DNA of 64,000 bases from JBFMCT01 sp046565765 (lineage in GTDB: Bacteria; Actinomycetota; Acidimicrobiia; Acidimicrobiales; AC-14), in the NCBI GenBank assembly GCA_046565765.1, contig JBKHXX010000033.1, positions 16,289 through 80,288 on the forward strand. The letters run 5' to 3'. Made by a program: the position numbers and the translations under genes. This document shows positions 27,195 through 36,089 of this stretch, one piece after another (position 1 is the first letter of the stretch; the number at the start of each line of letters is the position of its first letter). A model generated the notes under the pieces. The model made no database searches. It had not been told where the DNA came from and saw only the letters and a program-made list of their open reading frames with translations.

Positions 27195-27208
27195 TACCGG
27201 TCATCTCG

Positions 27209-28318
27209 ATGTCCCTGTCGACGACCGACGCGCCGGTCACCGCCGACCGGCACGCATCGCCTTCACGGCGGTCAGGCGTGCGTGGGGCGGAGGCGTTCGC
27301 CACCGGAGTCGCCGCCCTCATCTGCATGCTGGCCGAACTGCCGCAACGCCTGGTTGACGCCGCTGGCGTGCGGGCGTGGCCATTGGCGCTCGTCGTCGTC
27401 ACCGCTGCGGTGAGCGGCGCCCGGACCGTGCTCCAGGCGCCGTTCACCGTGGCACCCGCGCTCCGACGACGCCCTCGTGGACCGTCGGTCCGCCAGTGGG
27501 CGCGCCAGGAGCTCACCGTCTTCGGGGTCTCGACTGCGGCCGCCGCCCTCGTGACCCTTCCCTTGTACGCCCTGCTACGGGCCACACCGTCGTGGTGGTT
27601 GATCGCCTGGGTCGCGTTCGCCGTGCTCACCGTGGGGTGGCAGGCCGCCATGCCCGCGATCGTCGGCGCCCAGGCCGGTTCGCTCGCCCCTGCCCCGGAG
27701 CCGCTGGCCGAACGGGTGCGGGCCCTGGCGGCGCGCGCCGGTGTCGGCCCCGTCGACGTGGCCGTGGCCGGCAAGGCCGGCCGCCGGGGCTGCAACGCCT
27801 ACGTCCTCGGCGTCGGCTCGTCCCGGCGCGTGGTGCTCGAGTCGGCCGTGGCCGGATGGCCTCCCCACCTCGTAGACCAGGTGCTGGCCCACGAGCTGGG
27901 CCACTGGCGCCTCGGTCACACCGCCCGCCGCCTCCCGCTCACCCTCGCCGCCCAGTTCGGCACCCTGGCGGCGGCCGCCGCCGCCCTCTCCTCCCGCCCG
28001 CTGCTCGACTGGGCGGGGATCTCGTCGGCCGGCGATCCCGCCTCCTACCCGCTCCTCCTCCTGGTCGGCGCCGTCGTCGCCCTGCCCGCCCGCATGCTGC
28101 TGGCCTGGCGCGACCGCAGCCAGGAGCGCGCTGCCGACCGCTTCGCCGTCGCCCTCCTCGACCGCCCCGACGACTTCGCCGCCATGCTCGAGCGGGCCGC
28201 CGACGAGAGCGGGGTCCCCCGGCGCCTCCCCTGGTGGAAGCGGCTCACCGCCAGCCACCCGCCCGTAGACGAGCGCGCCGCCGCCGCCCGTCCCGACCTC
28301 CTCCCGACAGGAGCCTGA
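27209..28318 (+). CDS. M48-family membrane metalloprotease (HtpX/Ste24-like)
   Basis: 369 residues. Hydrophobic helices lie near 30-70, 108-150 and 240-300. The zinc-binding motif HELGH (in VLAHELGHWRLGH) is at residue 228, with the third ligand Glu in RSQERAADRFA. A C-terminal SHPPVDERAA motif is typical of Ste24/HtpX. It should cleave proteins or peptides at the membrane. The start ATG 27209 has no good ribosome site, suggesting coupling to the 31-residue peptide gene that ends 14 bp before. The lipoprotein gene begins one base after its stop. Confidence 0.87.
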   Translation: MSLSTTDAPVTADRHASPSRRSGVRGAEAFATGVAALICMLAELPQRLVDAAGVRAWPLALVVVTAAVSGARTVLQAPFTVAPALRRRPRGPSVRQWARQELTVFGVSTAAAALVTLPLYALLRATPSWWLIAWVAFAVLTVGWQAAMPAIVGAQAGSLAPAPEPLAERVRALAARAGVGPVDVAVAGKAGRRGCNAYVLGVGSSRRVVLESAVAGWPPHLVDQVLAHELGHWRLGHTARRLPLTLAAQFGTLAAAAAALSSRPLLDWAGISSAGDPASYPLLLLVGAVVALPARMLLAWRDRSQERAADRFAVALLDRPDDFAAMLERAADESGVPRRLPWWKRLTASHPPVDERAAAARPDLLPTGA

Positions 28319-28319
28319 C

Positions 28320-28922
28320 GTGTCCCGCACCACCACTTCGCCCTTCCGCGCCCTCGCCGCCGTCGCCCTCTCGATGACCGTCACGCTGGCCGCGTGCGGG
28401 GGTTCGGACCCGGCCGTCGACAGCGCCGCCGCCGTGTCGGACCGGGCGCCCGAGACCCCTGCCACCACCGCTGCGCCGGAGCCGCAACCGGAGGTCGACT
28501 CGCCCCCGACGACCGTCGCCAGTCCATCCACGACGGTCCCTCGCCGGATCACGCCCACCACGGCCTCGCCGGCGACCGCGCCCGCCACCTCGCCGCCCTC
28601 CGACGCGGCCCTGGCCACGACGGCCGCCCCGGCGCCGAAGTACGCGCCCGGCCAGCGGATCAGCCCGTCGAGCGCCGAGGTCCAGACCGCCATCGCCACC
28701 CTCTCCACCCGCATCCCCATGTTCAAGCCGAACGAGTCCCAGCTGCGCACCTTCGCCGATGCCGCCTGCACCTCCTTCGACCAGGGCCAGACCAAGGACC
28801 AGGTCGAGAACACCGTGCGACAGGCGGTCACCTACGTGCAGGGCGCTTCGCTGTCCCCCGCCGACGCCGAGTTCGCAGTACGGACGGTCGTCCAGCTGCG
28901 CTGCCCCGGCTACCTCTCCTGA
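28320..28922 (+). CDS. DUF732-like lipoprotein
   Basis: 200 residues from GTG 28320. A lipoprotein signal ends in LAACGG (lipid-modified Cys near residue 26), followed by a Thr/Pro/Ala-rich spacer of about 75 residues. The C-terminal domain has the DUF732 pattern: a Cys in DAACTSFDQGQ, a following helix, and a terminal Cys-Pro in LRCPGYLS, probably disulphide-linked. DUF732 proteins are secreted or lipid-anchored in actinobacteria, with no settled function. It is co-directional with and almost touching the M48 protease gene, suggesting the two act together at the cell surface. Confidence 0.8.
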   Translation: MSRTTTSPFRALAAVALSMTVTLAACGGSDPAVDSAAAVSDRAPETPATTAAPEPQPEVDSPPTTVASPSTTVPRRITPTTASPATAPATSPPSDAALATTAAPAPKYAPGQRISPSSAEVQTAIATLSTRIPMFKPNESQLRTFADAACTSFDQGQTKDQVENTVRQAVTYVQGASLSPADAEFAVRTVVQLRCPGYLS

Positions 28923-29043
28923 GCACCGCATGGGCGGCGCTCGCCGTCGCCCCTGCCTAACGGCGGTGTTGTCCTAGCATTGCTTGCGTGCCTCGGAAGG
29001 GGCGCACACAGCCACGCCCGGCTCGTGGGAGGTTCGTGGCAGC

Positions 29044-31323
29044 ATGGACAGTCCCGCCACCACTGCACCGGCCAGGCTGCAGGCGCCCCCCCAGGTCCGG
29101 GCCCTGGGCCGGGCTCTGCTCCTGGTCACGGCCGCCTTGGTGGTCGTCTACCTGGGCTCCACCGTGTTCCGCGAGCATCCCTCCACCATCACGCTCTACG
29201 ACGGCTGGGTGGGGAACACCGCCTACTTGGGTTGCGCCCTCGCCGCCGCCCTACGGGCGACCACCGTGCGCGACCGCCAGCGCCGGGGGTGGATCGCGAT
29301 GGCGGTGGCGCTCACCATGTTCGCCGCGGGCAACCTCGTGTGGACGACGTGGATCCAGTTCCTCGACCCCACGCCCTACCCGTCGCTCCAGGACGTGTTG
29401 TTCATCCCGTTCTACCCGATCGCCTACGCCGGGATCGTGTTGCTCGCCCGCGACCGGCTGCCCCGGCGCCAGGCCCAGGCGGTATGGCTCGACAGCATCA
29501 TCGCCGCTCTGGGCGCCGCCGCCATCCAGGCCGCCCTCGTCATGGCGCCCATCACCGCCCACAACGAAGGCGACTACGGCGACATCATCACCAACTTCGC
29601 CTACCCCATGGGCGCCCTGGTCCTGACCGCCCTTCTGGTCGTCGTGTTCGCCGTCGAGGGCTGGCGGCCCGACCGCCAGTGGTGGACGCTCGGCGCGGGC
29701 CTCGTCTTCTTCGCGGTGGCCGACAGCGTCTACAGCGTGAAGGCCCTCGACGGCACCTACGTCACCGGCACCGTGCTCGACAGCCTGTGGATGATCGGCA
29801 CGCTGCTCATGGCGGCAGCCGCGTGGCAGGCACCGCGGCGGCGTCCGGAATCGCCGCGCCGCACCCAGCCGGTCGTCGTGCCCGGCGCCTTCCTCGTCAG
29901 CTCGCTGGCGATCATCGTCTACGCCACCTTCGAGCCGGTCTCGCCCATCGCGGTCATCATCGCCACCGGCACCCTGCTGGTCGCCATCATCCGCATGGGC
30001 TTCGCCTTCCGCCAGCTCCAGAGCCTGGCCGAGAGCAGGCGTGAGGCCCGCACCGACGAGCTCACCGGCCTGCCCAACCGCCGCCACTTCTACGAGCTGC
30101 TGCGCGCCTCGCTGGCCTCGGCCGACCGCCACGACGTGGCCGTGCTGATGATCGACCTCGACCGGTTCAAGGAGATCAACGACAGCCTCGGCCACCACGT
30201 GGGCGACGAGGTCCTCCGCCAGCTGGGACCGCGCCTGGCCAAGGTGGTCGACGGCTCTGGCACGGTCGCCCGCCTCGGTGGCGACGAGTTCGGCCTGCTC
30301 GTCTCGCCGCTGCAGGACCCAGCCCAGGCACAACACGTGGCCGAGAGGGTGAGGGACGACCTTCGCCGCAGCTTCACATTGGACACGATCAGCCTGCACG
30401 TCGACGCCAGCATCGGCATCGCCATCGCCCCCGACCACGGCAACGCAGCCGACACGTTGCTGCAGCGGGCGGACATCGCCATGTACCAGGCCAAGCGCTC
30501 GCACCGGCCGTGGCAGGTCTACTCCTCCTTCCGCGACCGCCACACCCGCGAGCGCCTCGAGCTGATGGAGGACGTGCGGGACGCCATCGCCCGCGGCGAG
30601 CTCGTCCTCCACTACCAGCCCAAGCTGAACGTGGCCTCCCGGGCCGTCACCGGGGTCGAGGCCCTCGTGCGCTGGCAGCACCCCGAGCGGGGCCTGCTCA
30701 CCCCCGACCGCTTCCTCGACCTCTTCGAGCAGAGCGGGCTGATCGGGCCCATGGCCCTCAACGTCCTCGACCTGGCCATGGCCCAGCAGTCCGACTGGGC
30801 CCGCGACGGCATCCACCTCACCATGGCCGTCAACCTCTCGGCCTCCAACCTGTCGGACGAGCAGCTGCCCGAGAAGATCTTCGAGGTGTTCGACCGCTGG
30901 GACGCCGATCCCGGCAAGGTGGTCCTCGAGATCACCGAGGACAGCCTGATGGTCGACGCCGAGCAGAGCCTCGAGATCCTCGAGCGTCTGCACGCACAGG
31001 GCGTCGAGCTGTCGGTCGACGACTACGGCACCGGGTTCTCCTCGCTGGCCTACCTGCGGGACCTGCCCGTCAACGAGCTGAAGCTCGACCGGGCGTTCCT
31101 GGCCGCGGCCGACAGCGACCAGCGGGCGGTGGCCATCATCCGCTCCACTGTCGACCTCGCCCATTCCCTCGACATGCGCATCGTGGCCGAGGGCGTGGAG
31201 ACCGACGCCAACCTGGCCCTCGTCGCCGAGCTCGGCTGCGACGCCGCCCAGGGCTACCTGCTCGGCCGGCCCGCGCCCGCCGCCAGCCTGTTCCCGGTGA
31301 CCCCCGCCGCGGGCGCCCTGTAG
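29044..31323 (+). CDS. Membrane GGDEF-EAL cyclic-di-GMP enzyme
   Basis: 759 residues from ATG 29044 (GGGAGG 11 bases upstream; an in-frame TTG at 28984 is less likely). An N-terminal sensor of about eight or nine membrane helices (residues 20-325) precedes a GGDEF domain (DELTGLPNRR, GGDEF intact near residue 412) and an EAL domain (EALVRW near 538, DDYGTGFSSLAYL, EGVET). Both active sites look complete, so it could make and break c-di-GMP. The inhibitory RxxD site before GGDEF is missing (DGSG at that place). No partner gene is evident; it is followed convergently by the MFS gene. Confidence 0.93.
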   Translation: MDSPATTAPARLQAPPQVRALGRALLLVTAALVVVYLGSTVFREHPSTITLYDGWVGNTAYLGCALAAALRATTVRDRQRRGWIAMAVALTMFAAGNLVWTTWIQFLDPTPYPSLQDVLFIPFYPIAYAGIVLLARDRLPRRQAQAVWLDSIIAALGAAAIQAALVMAPITAHNEGDYGDIITNFAYPMGALVLTALLVVVFAVEGWRPDRQWWTLGAGLVFFAVADSVYSVKALDGTYVTGTVLDSLWMIGTLLMAAAAWQAPRRRPESPRRTQPVVVPGAFLVSSLAIIVYATFEPVSPIAVIIATGTLLVAIIRMGFAFRQLQSLAESRREARTDELTGLPNRRHFYELLRASLASADRHDVAVLMIDLDRFKEINDSLGHHVGDEVLRQLGPRLAKVVDGSGTVARLGGDEFGLLVSPLQDPAQAQHVAERVRDDLRRSFTLDTISLHVDASIGIAIAPDHGNAADTLLQRADIAMYQAKRSHRPWQVYSSFRDRHTRERLELMEDVRDAIARGELVLHYQPKLNVASRAVTGVEALVRWQHPERGLLTPDRFLDLFEQSGLIGPMALNVLDLAMAQQSDWARDGIHLTMAVNLSASNLSDEQLPEKIFEVFDRWDADPGKVVLEITEDSLMVDAEQSLEILERLHAQGVELSVDDYGTGFSSLAYLRDLPVNELKLDRAFLAAADSDQRAVAIIRSTVDLAHSLDMRIVAEGVETDANLALVAELGCDAAQGYLLGRPAPAASLFPVTPAAGAL

Positions 31324-31331
31324 GTCCCGCC

Positions 31332-32600
31332 TCAGGGTGCGAGGGCCAGCTCGGGCTCCTGGGCCGCATCGATCCCGTCGCCGGCGCCCCGTACTCCGGG
31401 CACGAACAGGAAGGCGAGCGTCACCGCCGCGCCCAGGGCGCCGGCGACCAGGAACGTGTTGCGGGCGCCGATCAGGGCCGTGACGGGGGCGACCACCGCG
31501 AACGACAGCGGCACGAGCCCGGTCGAGATGAACCAGTCGAAGCTCGACACCCTCCCCAGCAGCGACCGCGGCACGAGCCTTTGCTTGGTCGTCAGCCAGA
31601 CGATCGTGCCCGCCGCCTCCAGGGCGCTGAACACCACGCTCACCACCATGGCCTGCCAGGCGCTGCGGGCCAGCCCGTAGCCGATCAGCACGAACGTCGA
31701 GGCCGTCCAGGCCACGTACACGAACGTCATCGCCCGCCTCGGCATGCCCAGCCAGCCCACGACCAGCGCGGCACCGATGGCGCCCAGACCACCCACGGCC
31801 AGGACCATGCCGAGCGTCCCCGGGCCGGCGCCCAGCTCGTTCTTCACCAGGTACGGGAGCAGCACGTCGACGGGCCCGGTGAAGAGGAGGTAGGCGAACG
31901 TGGCGGCCAGCAGCGTGGCCCAGAGCCAGGCGTTGGCCCGGACGAAGCGGAAGCCCTCGCGTACGTCGTCGAGCAGGCCGCCCGCGCCGATGGGCGGCTC
32001 GACCGGCACCTCGGCCGGCAACGGCCGCACCCTCAGCAGGAAGGCGATGGAGACGGCGAAGGTGAAGGCGTCGACGAGGAAGGCGACGCCGCTCCCGGCG
32101 GAGGCGAGGATCAGCCCACCCACGGCCGGCCCCGCCATGCCGTGGGCCGCCGGCCGCATGAACTGCTCGACGGCGTTGGCCTGGGCCAGCTGGGACTCGG
32201 GCACCACGTCGGGGACCAGGGCGTCGAAGGCGGGGCCGAAGAAGGCGGTGGCCGCCCCGTACGCCGCCACCAGCGGGAAGACGTGCCAGAGGCGGAGGTT
32301 GCCGCTGGTGGCCAGGAGCCCGAGGACGGCCACGACGGTCCCGCGCACGACGTCGGAGGAGATCATCAGCCGGCGCCGGTCGAAGCGGTCGCTGGCCACG
32401 CCCCCCATGAGGAGCAGGGCGACATGGGGGATGGTCATGGCCAGGCCGACGACCGCCATGGCCGTCGGAGCGTTGGAGAGCTCGTAGACCTGCCACGCCA
32501 GGGCGACGAGGAGGATGCCGTCGCCCACCAGCGACACGGCCATCCCGGTCCACAGGAGGGCGAAGTTGCGCTCCTTCAGGGGAGCGACGACCCGGCGCAC
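31332..32600 (-). CDS. MFS exporter
   Basis: 422 residues with 12 predicted membrane helices and the MFS loop motif GGVASDRFDRRRLM between helices 2 and 3. It resembles the drug/siderophore exporter branch (macrolide efflux and enterobactin exporter types). Start GTG 32600 is 3 bp after the stop of the alpha-oxoamine synthase gene, so the two form an operon and this protein may export that enzyme's product. The substrate is not determinable from sequence. Confidence 0.87.
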   Translation of the reverse strand: MRRVVAPLKERNFALLWTGMAVSLVGDGILLVALAWQVYELSNAPTAMAVVGLAMTIPHVALLLMGGVASDRFDRRRLMISSDVVRGTVVAVLGLLATSGNLRLWHVFPLVAAYGAATAFFGPAFDALVPDVVPESQLAQANAVEQFMRPAAHGMAGPAVGGLILASAGSGVAFLVDAFTFAVSIAFLLRVRPLPAEVPVEPPIGAGGLLDDVREGFRFVRANAWLWATLLAATFAYLLFTGPVDVLLPYLVKNELGAGPGTLGMVLAVGGLGAIGAALVVGWLGMPRRAMTFVYVAWTASTFVLIGYGLARSAWQAMVVSVVFSALEAAGTIVWLTTKQRLVPRSLLGRVSSFDWFISTGLVPLSFAVVAPVTALIGARNTFLVAGALGAAVTLAFLFVPGVRGAGDGIDAAQEPELALAP

Positions 32601-32603
32601 GGC

Positions 32604-33983
32604 CTAATGGCCGTTGTGCCAAGCACCGGCCAGGCCGAAGCGGTCGGTGGCCTCCTCCAGCACCTGGACGAGAAGGTCGACGTCGTCGTCGGTGTTGGCC
32701 GCGGTGACCTGGATGCGGAAGCCCACCTCGTGGCGGGGCACGAGCGGGAAGGCGGCCAGCGTGACGTAGATCCCGCGCTCGAACAGGAACGCCCCGACCT
32801 CGTCGATCCGCTCGGCGTCGCCCACCGGGACCTCCACGATCGGGAAGCCCGACGTGTTGGGCGTGGCGACCCCCAGGCGGTCGAGGGCGTCCAGCACCCG
32901 GGCCGTCTTGGCGTGCAGGTCGGCACGGATGGTGTCGCCCCGACGGCGGTTGACGTCCAGCCCGGCGAGCACGGTGGCCAGCGACGCCACCGGCGAGGGG
33001 CCCGAATACAGGTAGGGCGGGGCACCGATCTTCACCACGTTCTTCAGCCGGGTGGGGAGGGCGAGGAAGGCCAGCAGCGACGAGTAGGCCTTGGAGAACC
33101 CGCCGACCAGCACGACGTTGTCGTAGGTCTCGCCGAAGTGGCGAACGATGCTGTTGCCCTTGCGGCCCCAGTTGCAGGGCTCGTCGGCCGCCCGCTCCCC
33201 GATGACCCCGAAGCCGTGGGCGTCGTCCACGTAGAGGAGGGCGTCGTAGGCCCGGGCCAGCTCGGCGAAGGCGGGCAGGTCGGGAGCGTTGCCCGTCATG
33301 CTGTTGACCCCGTCCGTGCAGATCAGGCGCGAGCCCCCGGGAGCCGACCTGAGCAGCGACTCGAGGTGGTCGAGGTCGTCGTGCTGGTAGCGCTGCACAC
33401 GGGCCCCGTTGCTGGTGGCGAAGCGGGTGCCGTCGTAGATCGTCTTGTGGGCCCGGCGGTCGAGGAAGATCGTGCCGCCGCCCGCCAGTAGCGGGATCAC
33501 GGACATGTGGATGTGGGTGATCGTCGGGAGCACGAGCGTGTCGGGCGCGCCGAGCAGCTCGGTGAGCTGCTCCTCGATCTCCACGTAGGCGGCCGGGCTG
33601 CCCAGCAGGCGCGACCAGCTCGGATGCGTGCCCCACCGGCGCACGAGTGGCTCGATCGACTCGATCACCTCGGAGTCGAGGTCGAAGCCGAGGTAGTTGC
33701 AGGAGGCGAAGTCGGACAGCCAGTGGTCCCCGATACGGATCCTCCGGCCGTCGACCTCGTCGATGACGGCGTCCAGCATGGGGTTGGTCGCCTGCAGACG
33801 GGCGAGGTCGCTGCAGCTGTCGAGCCACCGCTCCAGCCATCCGTCGTCGCGGCGGCGGCGCTCGGGCGGGGAGCCGGCCGCCGCGGGCAGCGACGCCAGC
33901 TCCCGGCGGAGTGACAGCTGGCGCGCCACCGGCTGGATCAGCGCGTCCTCGACCAAGTCGGAAGCGATGTCGACAACGGTCAT
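32604..33983 (-). CDS. Alpha-oxoamine synthase-family PLP enzyme (BioF/KBL/CqsA-like)
   Basis: 459 residues. A helical N-terminal extension of about 60 residues precedes a fold-type I aminotransferase core: DFASCNYLGFD, TITHIHMSVIPLLAGGG, DRRAHKTIYDG, VDDAHGFGVIGE (PLP Asp and His) and GGFSKAYSS with Schiff-base Lys near residue 296. Family enzymes condense an amino acid with an acyl-CoA and release CO2, as in biotin, haem, sphingolipid and CAI-1/LAI-1 autoinducer synthesis. No biotin genes are nearby. With an MFS exporter 3 bp downstream, a secreted alpha-aminoketone is plausible but unproven. Start ATG 33983 is divergent from the EamA gene. Confidence 0.82.
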   Translation of the reverse strand: MTVVDIASDLVEDALIQPVARQLSLRRELASLPAAAGSPPERRRRDDGWLERWLDSCSDLARLQATNPMLDAVIDEVDGRRIRIGDHWLSDFASCNYLGFDLDSEVIESIEPLVRRWGTHPSWSRLLGSPAAYVEIEEQLTELLGAPDTLVLPTITHIHMSVIPLLAGGGTIFLDRRAHKTIYDGTRFATSNGARVQRYQHDDLDHLESLLRSAPGGSRLICTDGVNSMTGNAPDLPAFAELARAYDALLYVDDAHGFGVIGERAADEPCNWGRKGNSIVRHFGETYDNVVLVGGFSKAYSSLLAFLALPTRLKNVVKIGAPPYLYSGPSPVASLATVLAGLDVNRRRGDTIRADLHAKTARVLDALDRLGVATPNTSGFPIVEVPVGDAERIDEVGAFLFERGIYVTLAAFPLVPRHEVGFRIQVTAANTDDDVDLLVQVLEEATDRFGLAGAWHNGH

Positions 33984-33999
33984 GTGCCCCTACTTCCCC

Positions 34000-34983
34000 A
34001 TGCTCGTTCGCGCCCTGTGTGTGTGCGCGTTCCCTACCGTTCATCGGTCCCCTCAGGAGCGGTTTGAATGGGTCATTGGACCTAGTGCACCCTCGGGCCC
34101 GGGCGCGCTTCTCGGTTACGCAGCGGTGGCTGCGGCCGCCGCCTTGTGGGCCGTTGCCGCCGTGGTCGCCCGCCGGCTGTTCGACGCCGGCGTCAGCCCG
34201 GTCGAGCTGACGGAGTCCCGGGCCGTGCTGGCGGTCGCCGGCTTCGCCCTCCTCCGCTCCTCCTGGCGACGCCCCGAGACGTCCCGCCGAGGTCTCGTCG
34301 TCGGGCTCGGGGTGGCGCTGGCGCTGGTGAACGCGACCTACTACGTGGCCGTCTCACGGATCCCGGTGGCCGCCGCTCTCGTCATCCAGTACACCGCTCC
34401 TGCCCTCATCGTCGCCTGGGCCGGCCTCGCCGCCCGGCGCTTCCCTCCCCGGGACGTGGCCTGGGCGCTGGTGGCGGCCCTGGTGGGGGTGGTGCTGGTG
34501 ATGGACCTTCCCGGAAGCATCAGCGGTGGCGTCGACCGGTTGGGCGTGGCCATGGCGATCGCCTCGGCGTTCTTCTTCGCCTGTTACACGGTGCTGGCGG
34601 AACGGACCGGTACCGCCTACGGATCGGCGGCCGCCATGTTCCGAGGGTTCGCGGTGGCGGCGGGGCTGTGGGTCGCCTACCAGGCGCCCAGGGGCCTTCC
34701 CGGCGAGCTCCTCGAGCGATCGAACCTTCCGGAGGTGCTGTACGTGGGGCTCGCCGGAACGCTCCTGCCCTTCCTGCTCTTCACCTGGGGCCTCCAGCAC
34801 GTCCGGGCCGAGCGGGGGTCGATCGCGGCCACACTCGAACCGGTGGTCGCGGCCGTCGTGGCGTGGGTGTGGCTCGGGCAGGCGCTCAGCGGGACCGCGG
34901 TGGCGGGCGGTCTGCTGGTGGTCGCCGCCGTCGTGTCGCTCCAGCTGCGGGGTGTGCGCCCGCCTGTGGCTCAGTCGCCGTGA
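34000..34983 (+). CDS. EamA/DMT-family transporter, start uncertain
   Basis: About 327 residues with ten membrane helices and two EamA repeats (AAAALWAVAAVVARRLF; AMAIASAFFFACYTVLAER), ending in a basic tail. DMT exporters move metabolites or drugs; the substrate is unknown. ATG 34000 is the chosen start; GTG 34021 is an alternative, and both give an odd N-terminus (RALCVCAFPTVHRS). The only good ribosome site (AGGAG at 34055) leads to ATG 34068, which is in another frame and stops after five codons. Its 3' end overlaps the convergent gene by 13 bp. Confidence 0.75.
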   Translation: MLVRALCVCAFPTVHRSPQERFEWVIGPSAPSGPGALLGYAAVAAAAALWAVAAVVARRLFDAGVSPVELTESRAVLAVAGFALLRSSWRRPETSRRGLVVGLGVALALVNATYYVAVSRIPVAAALVIQYTAPALIVAWAGLAARRFPPRDVAWALVAALVGVVLVMDLPGSISGGVDRLGVAMAIASAFFFACYTVLAERTGTAYGSAAAMFRGFAVAAGLWVAYQAPRGLPGELLERSNLPEVLYVGLAGTLLPFLLFTWGLQHVRAERGSIAATLEPVVAAVVAWVWLGQALSGTAVAGGLLVVAAVVSLQLRGVRPPVAQSP

Positions 34984-36035
34984 CGGTGGGCGCAGCCCTG
35001 GCCGTGGCCGTCGATGCCGGCGAAGGGCCCGCACGGGTGGTCCTGCACCCACACGTGCAGCATGGGCGGCGTCGGCCGGAACGTCCCTCGCGGCAGGCAC
35101 CGGCCGTTCACGAGGAGGCCGGCCAAGCGGACGCCGGCGTCGTCCCAACACAGGTTCTGATGGTCGTGCCAGACCGTCAGCTCCCCCGCCACCTCGGGCA
35201 CGTCGTCCATCGTCTTGCCCATCTCGAGGATGTACATGGCTGACGCCACCCGGGGGCCCGCTCCCGTGTTCTCGAGGACGATCGACTCGATGCGCTGGGG
35301 GTCGAGCTCCCGGCCGTCGGCCAGGTAGTCGGCGTTCACGAAGTGCTCGAAGGAGCCGCGCACGCGTCCGTCCCCGATCGACCGGTAACCGGCAGCCATC
35401 ACCGCCGCCTCGTCGGGGAACCGTTGCGAGACCGAGCTCCTCGTCGAGACGATGAGCGCCCGGGCCGCCTCCAGCTGGTCCTCGGTGGCGTGCGACGTGT
35501 CGAGCCCGGAGAACAACGGGTCGGCAGCCATCCCCTCGGCCTCCTCCCCGTGGGCGTGCTCCTCGGGGTGCGAGTGAGAGGCGGTCATCCCGACGAGCGC
35601 GGGGACGACGGCCAGGGCCAGCACGGGCGACGCGGCGGGGAACGCCGCAGGCCGCAGCCCGCTCCGCAGGGCCTGGCCGGCGGCGACCACCGCCACCACC
35701 TCGGCCAGCACGGCCATCCCGTCCTGGAGGCCGACCGCCTGCCGGTGGTGCAAGGACTCGATCATGGGCAGCCCGGCGAGCCTCGACGCGCCCCAGACGC
35801 CGGCGGCGGCAAGGTTGACGAGGGTGGCGGCCGCCAGGGCGGTTCGACGGGGCCGGAGGAGTGCAGCCATCCCCAGGGCCAGCTGGACGGCCGCGGTGGC
35901 CGCGAACAGCACGGCGAGGTCCGGGTCCCCGGGATGCGCGCCGGCCGCGGCTGCGTGGACCAGACCGGCGGCCACGGTCGCCGCCCCGGCCAGCGCCGGG
36001 AGCCACGTTGCCCGCGCCTGCTCCATGGTCTCCAT
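34971..36035 (-). CDS. Membrane protein with His/Cys-rich C-terminal domain, unknown function
   Basis: 354 residues. Five or so hydrophobic helices occupy the first 150 residues, followed by a His-rich segment (SHSHPEEHAHGEE) and a soluble domain. That domain has VWHDHQNLCWDD, LHVWVQDHPCGPFAG and a His-rich end (HGQGCAHRHGD). The His/Cys clusters suggest metal binding. The soluble domain recurs in actinobacterial proteins of unknown role, as far as I recall. Start ATG 36035; the TGA overlaps the 3' end of the convergent transporter gene. Metal-handling function is inference. Confidence 0.75.
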   Translation of the reverse strand: METMEQARATWLPALAGAATVAAGLVHAAAAGAHPGDPDLAVLFAATAAVQLALGMAALLRPRRTALAAATLVNLAAAGVWGASRLAGLPMIESLHHRQAVGLQDGMAVLAEVVAVVAAGQALRSGLRPAAFPAASPVLALAVVPALVGMTASHSHPEEHAHGEEAEGMAADPLFSGLDTSHATEDQLEAARALIVSTRSSVSQRFPDEAAVMAAGYRSIGDGRVRGSFEHFVNADYLADGRELDPQRIESIVLENTGAGPRVASAMYILEMGKTMDDVPEVAGELTVWHDHQNLCWDDAGVRLAGLLVNGRCLPRGTFRPTPPMLHVWVQDHPCGPFAGIDGHGQGCAHRHGD

Positions 36036-36089
36036 GATCGGCCACTTCAGCCCGCGATGGGCGTCGGCGTCAGCCGCCCCGGGTAGCCG

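Noticed and set aside
29251..34044. A very long open frame on the minus strand opposite the GGDEF-EAL gene and through the synthase region
   Set aside because: Its product is low complexity with Arg/Pro/Gly/His bias and no motifs, and it runs across three well-supported genes. It is a high-GC antisense artefact.
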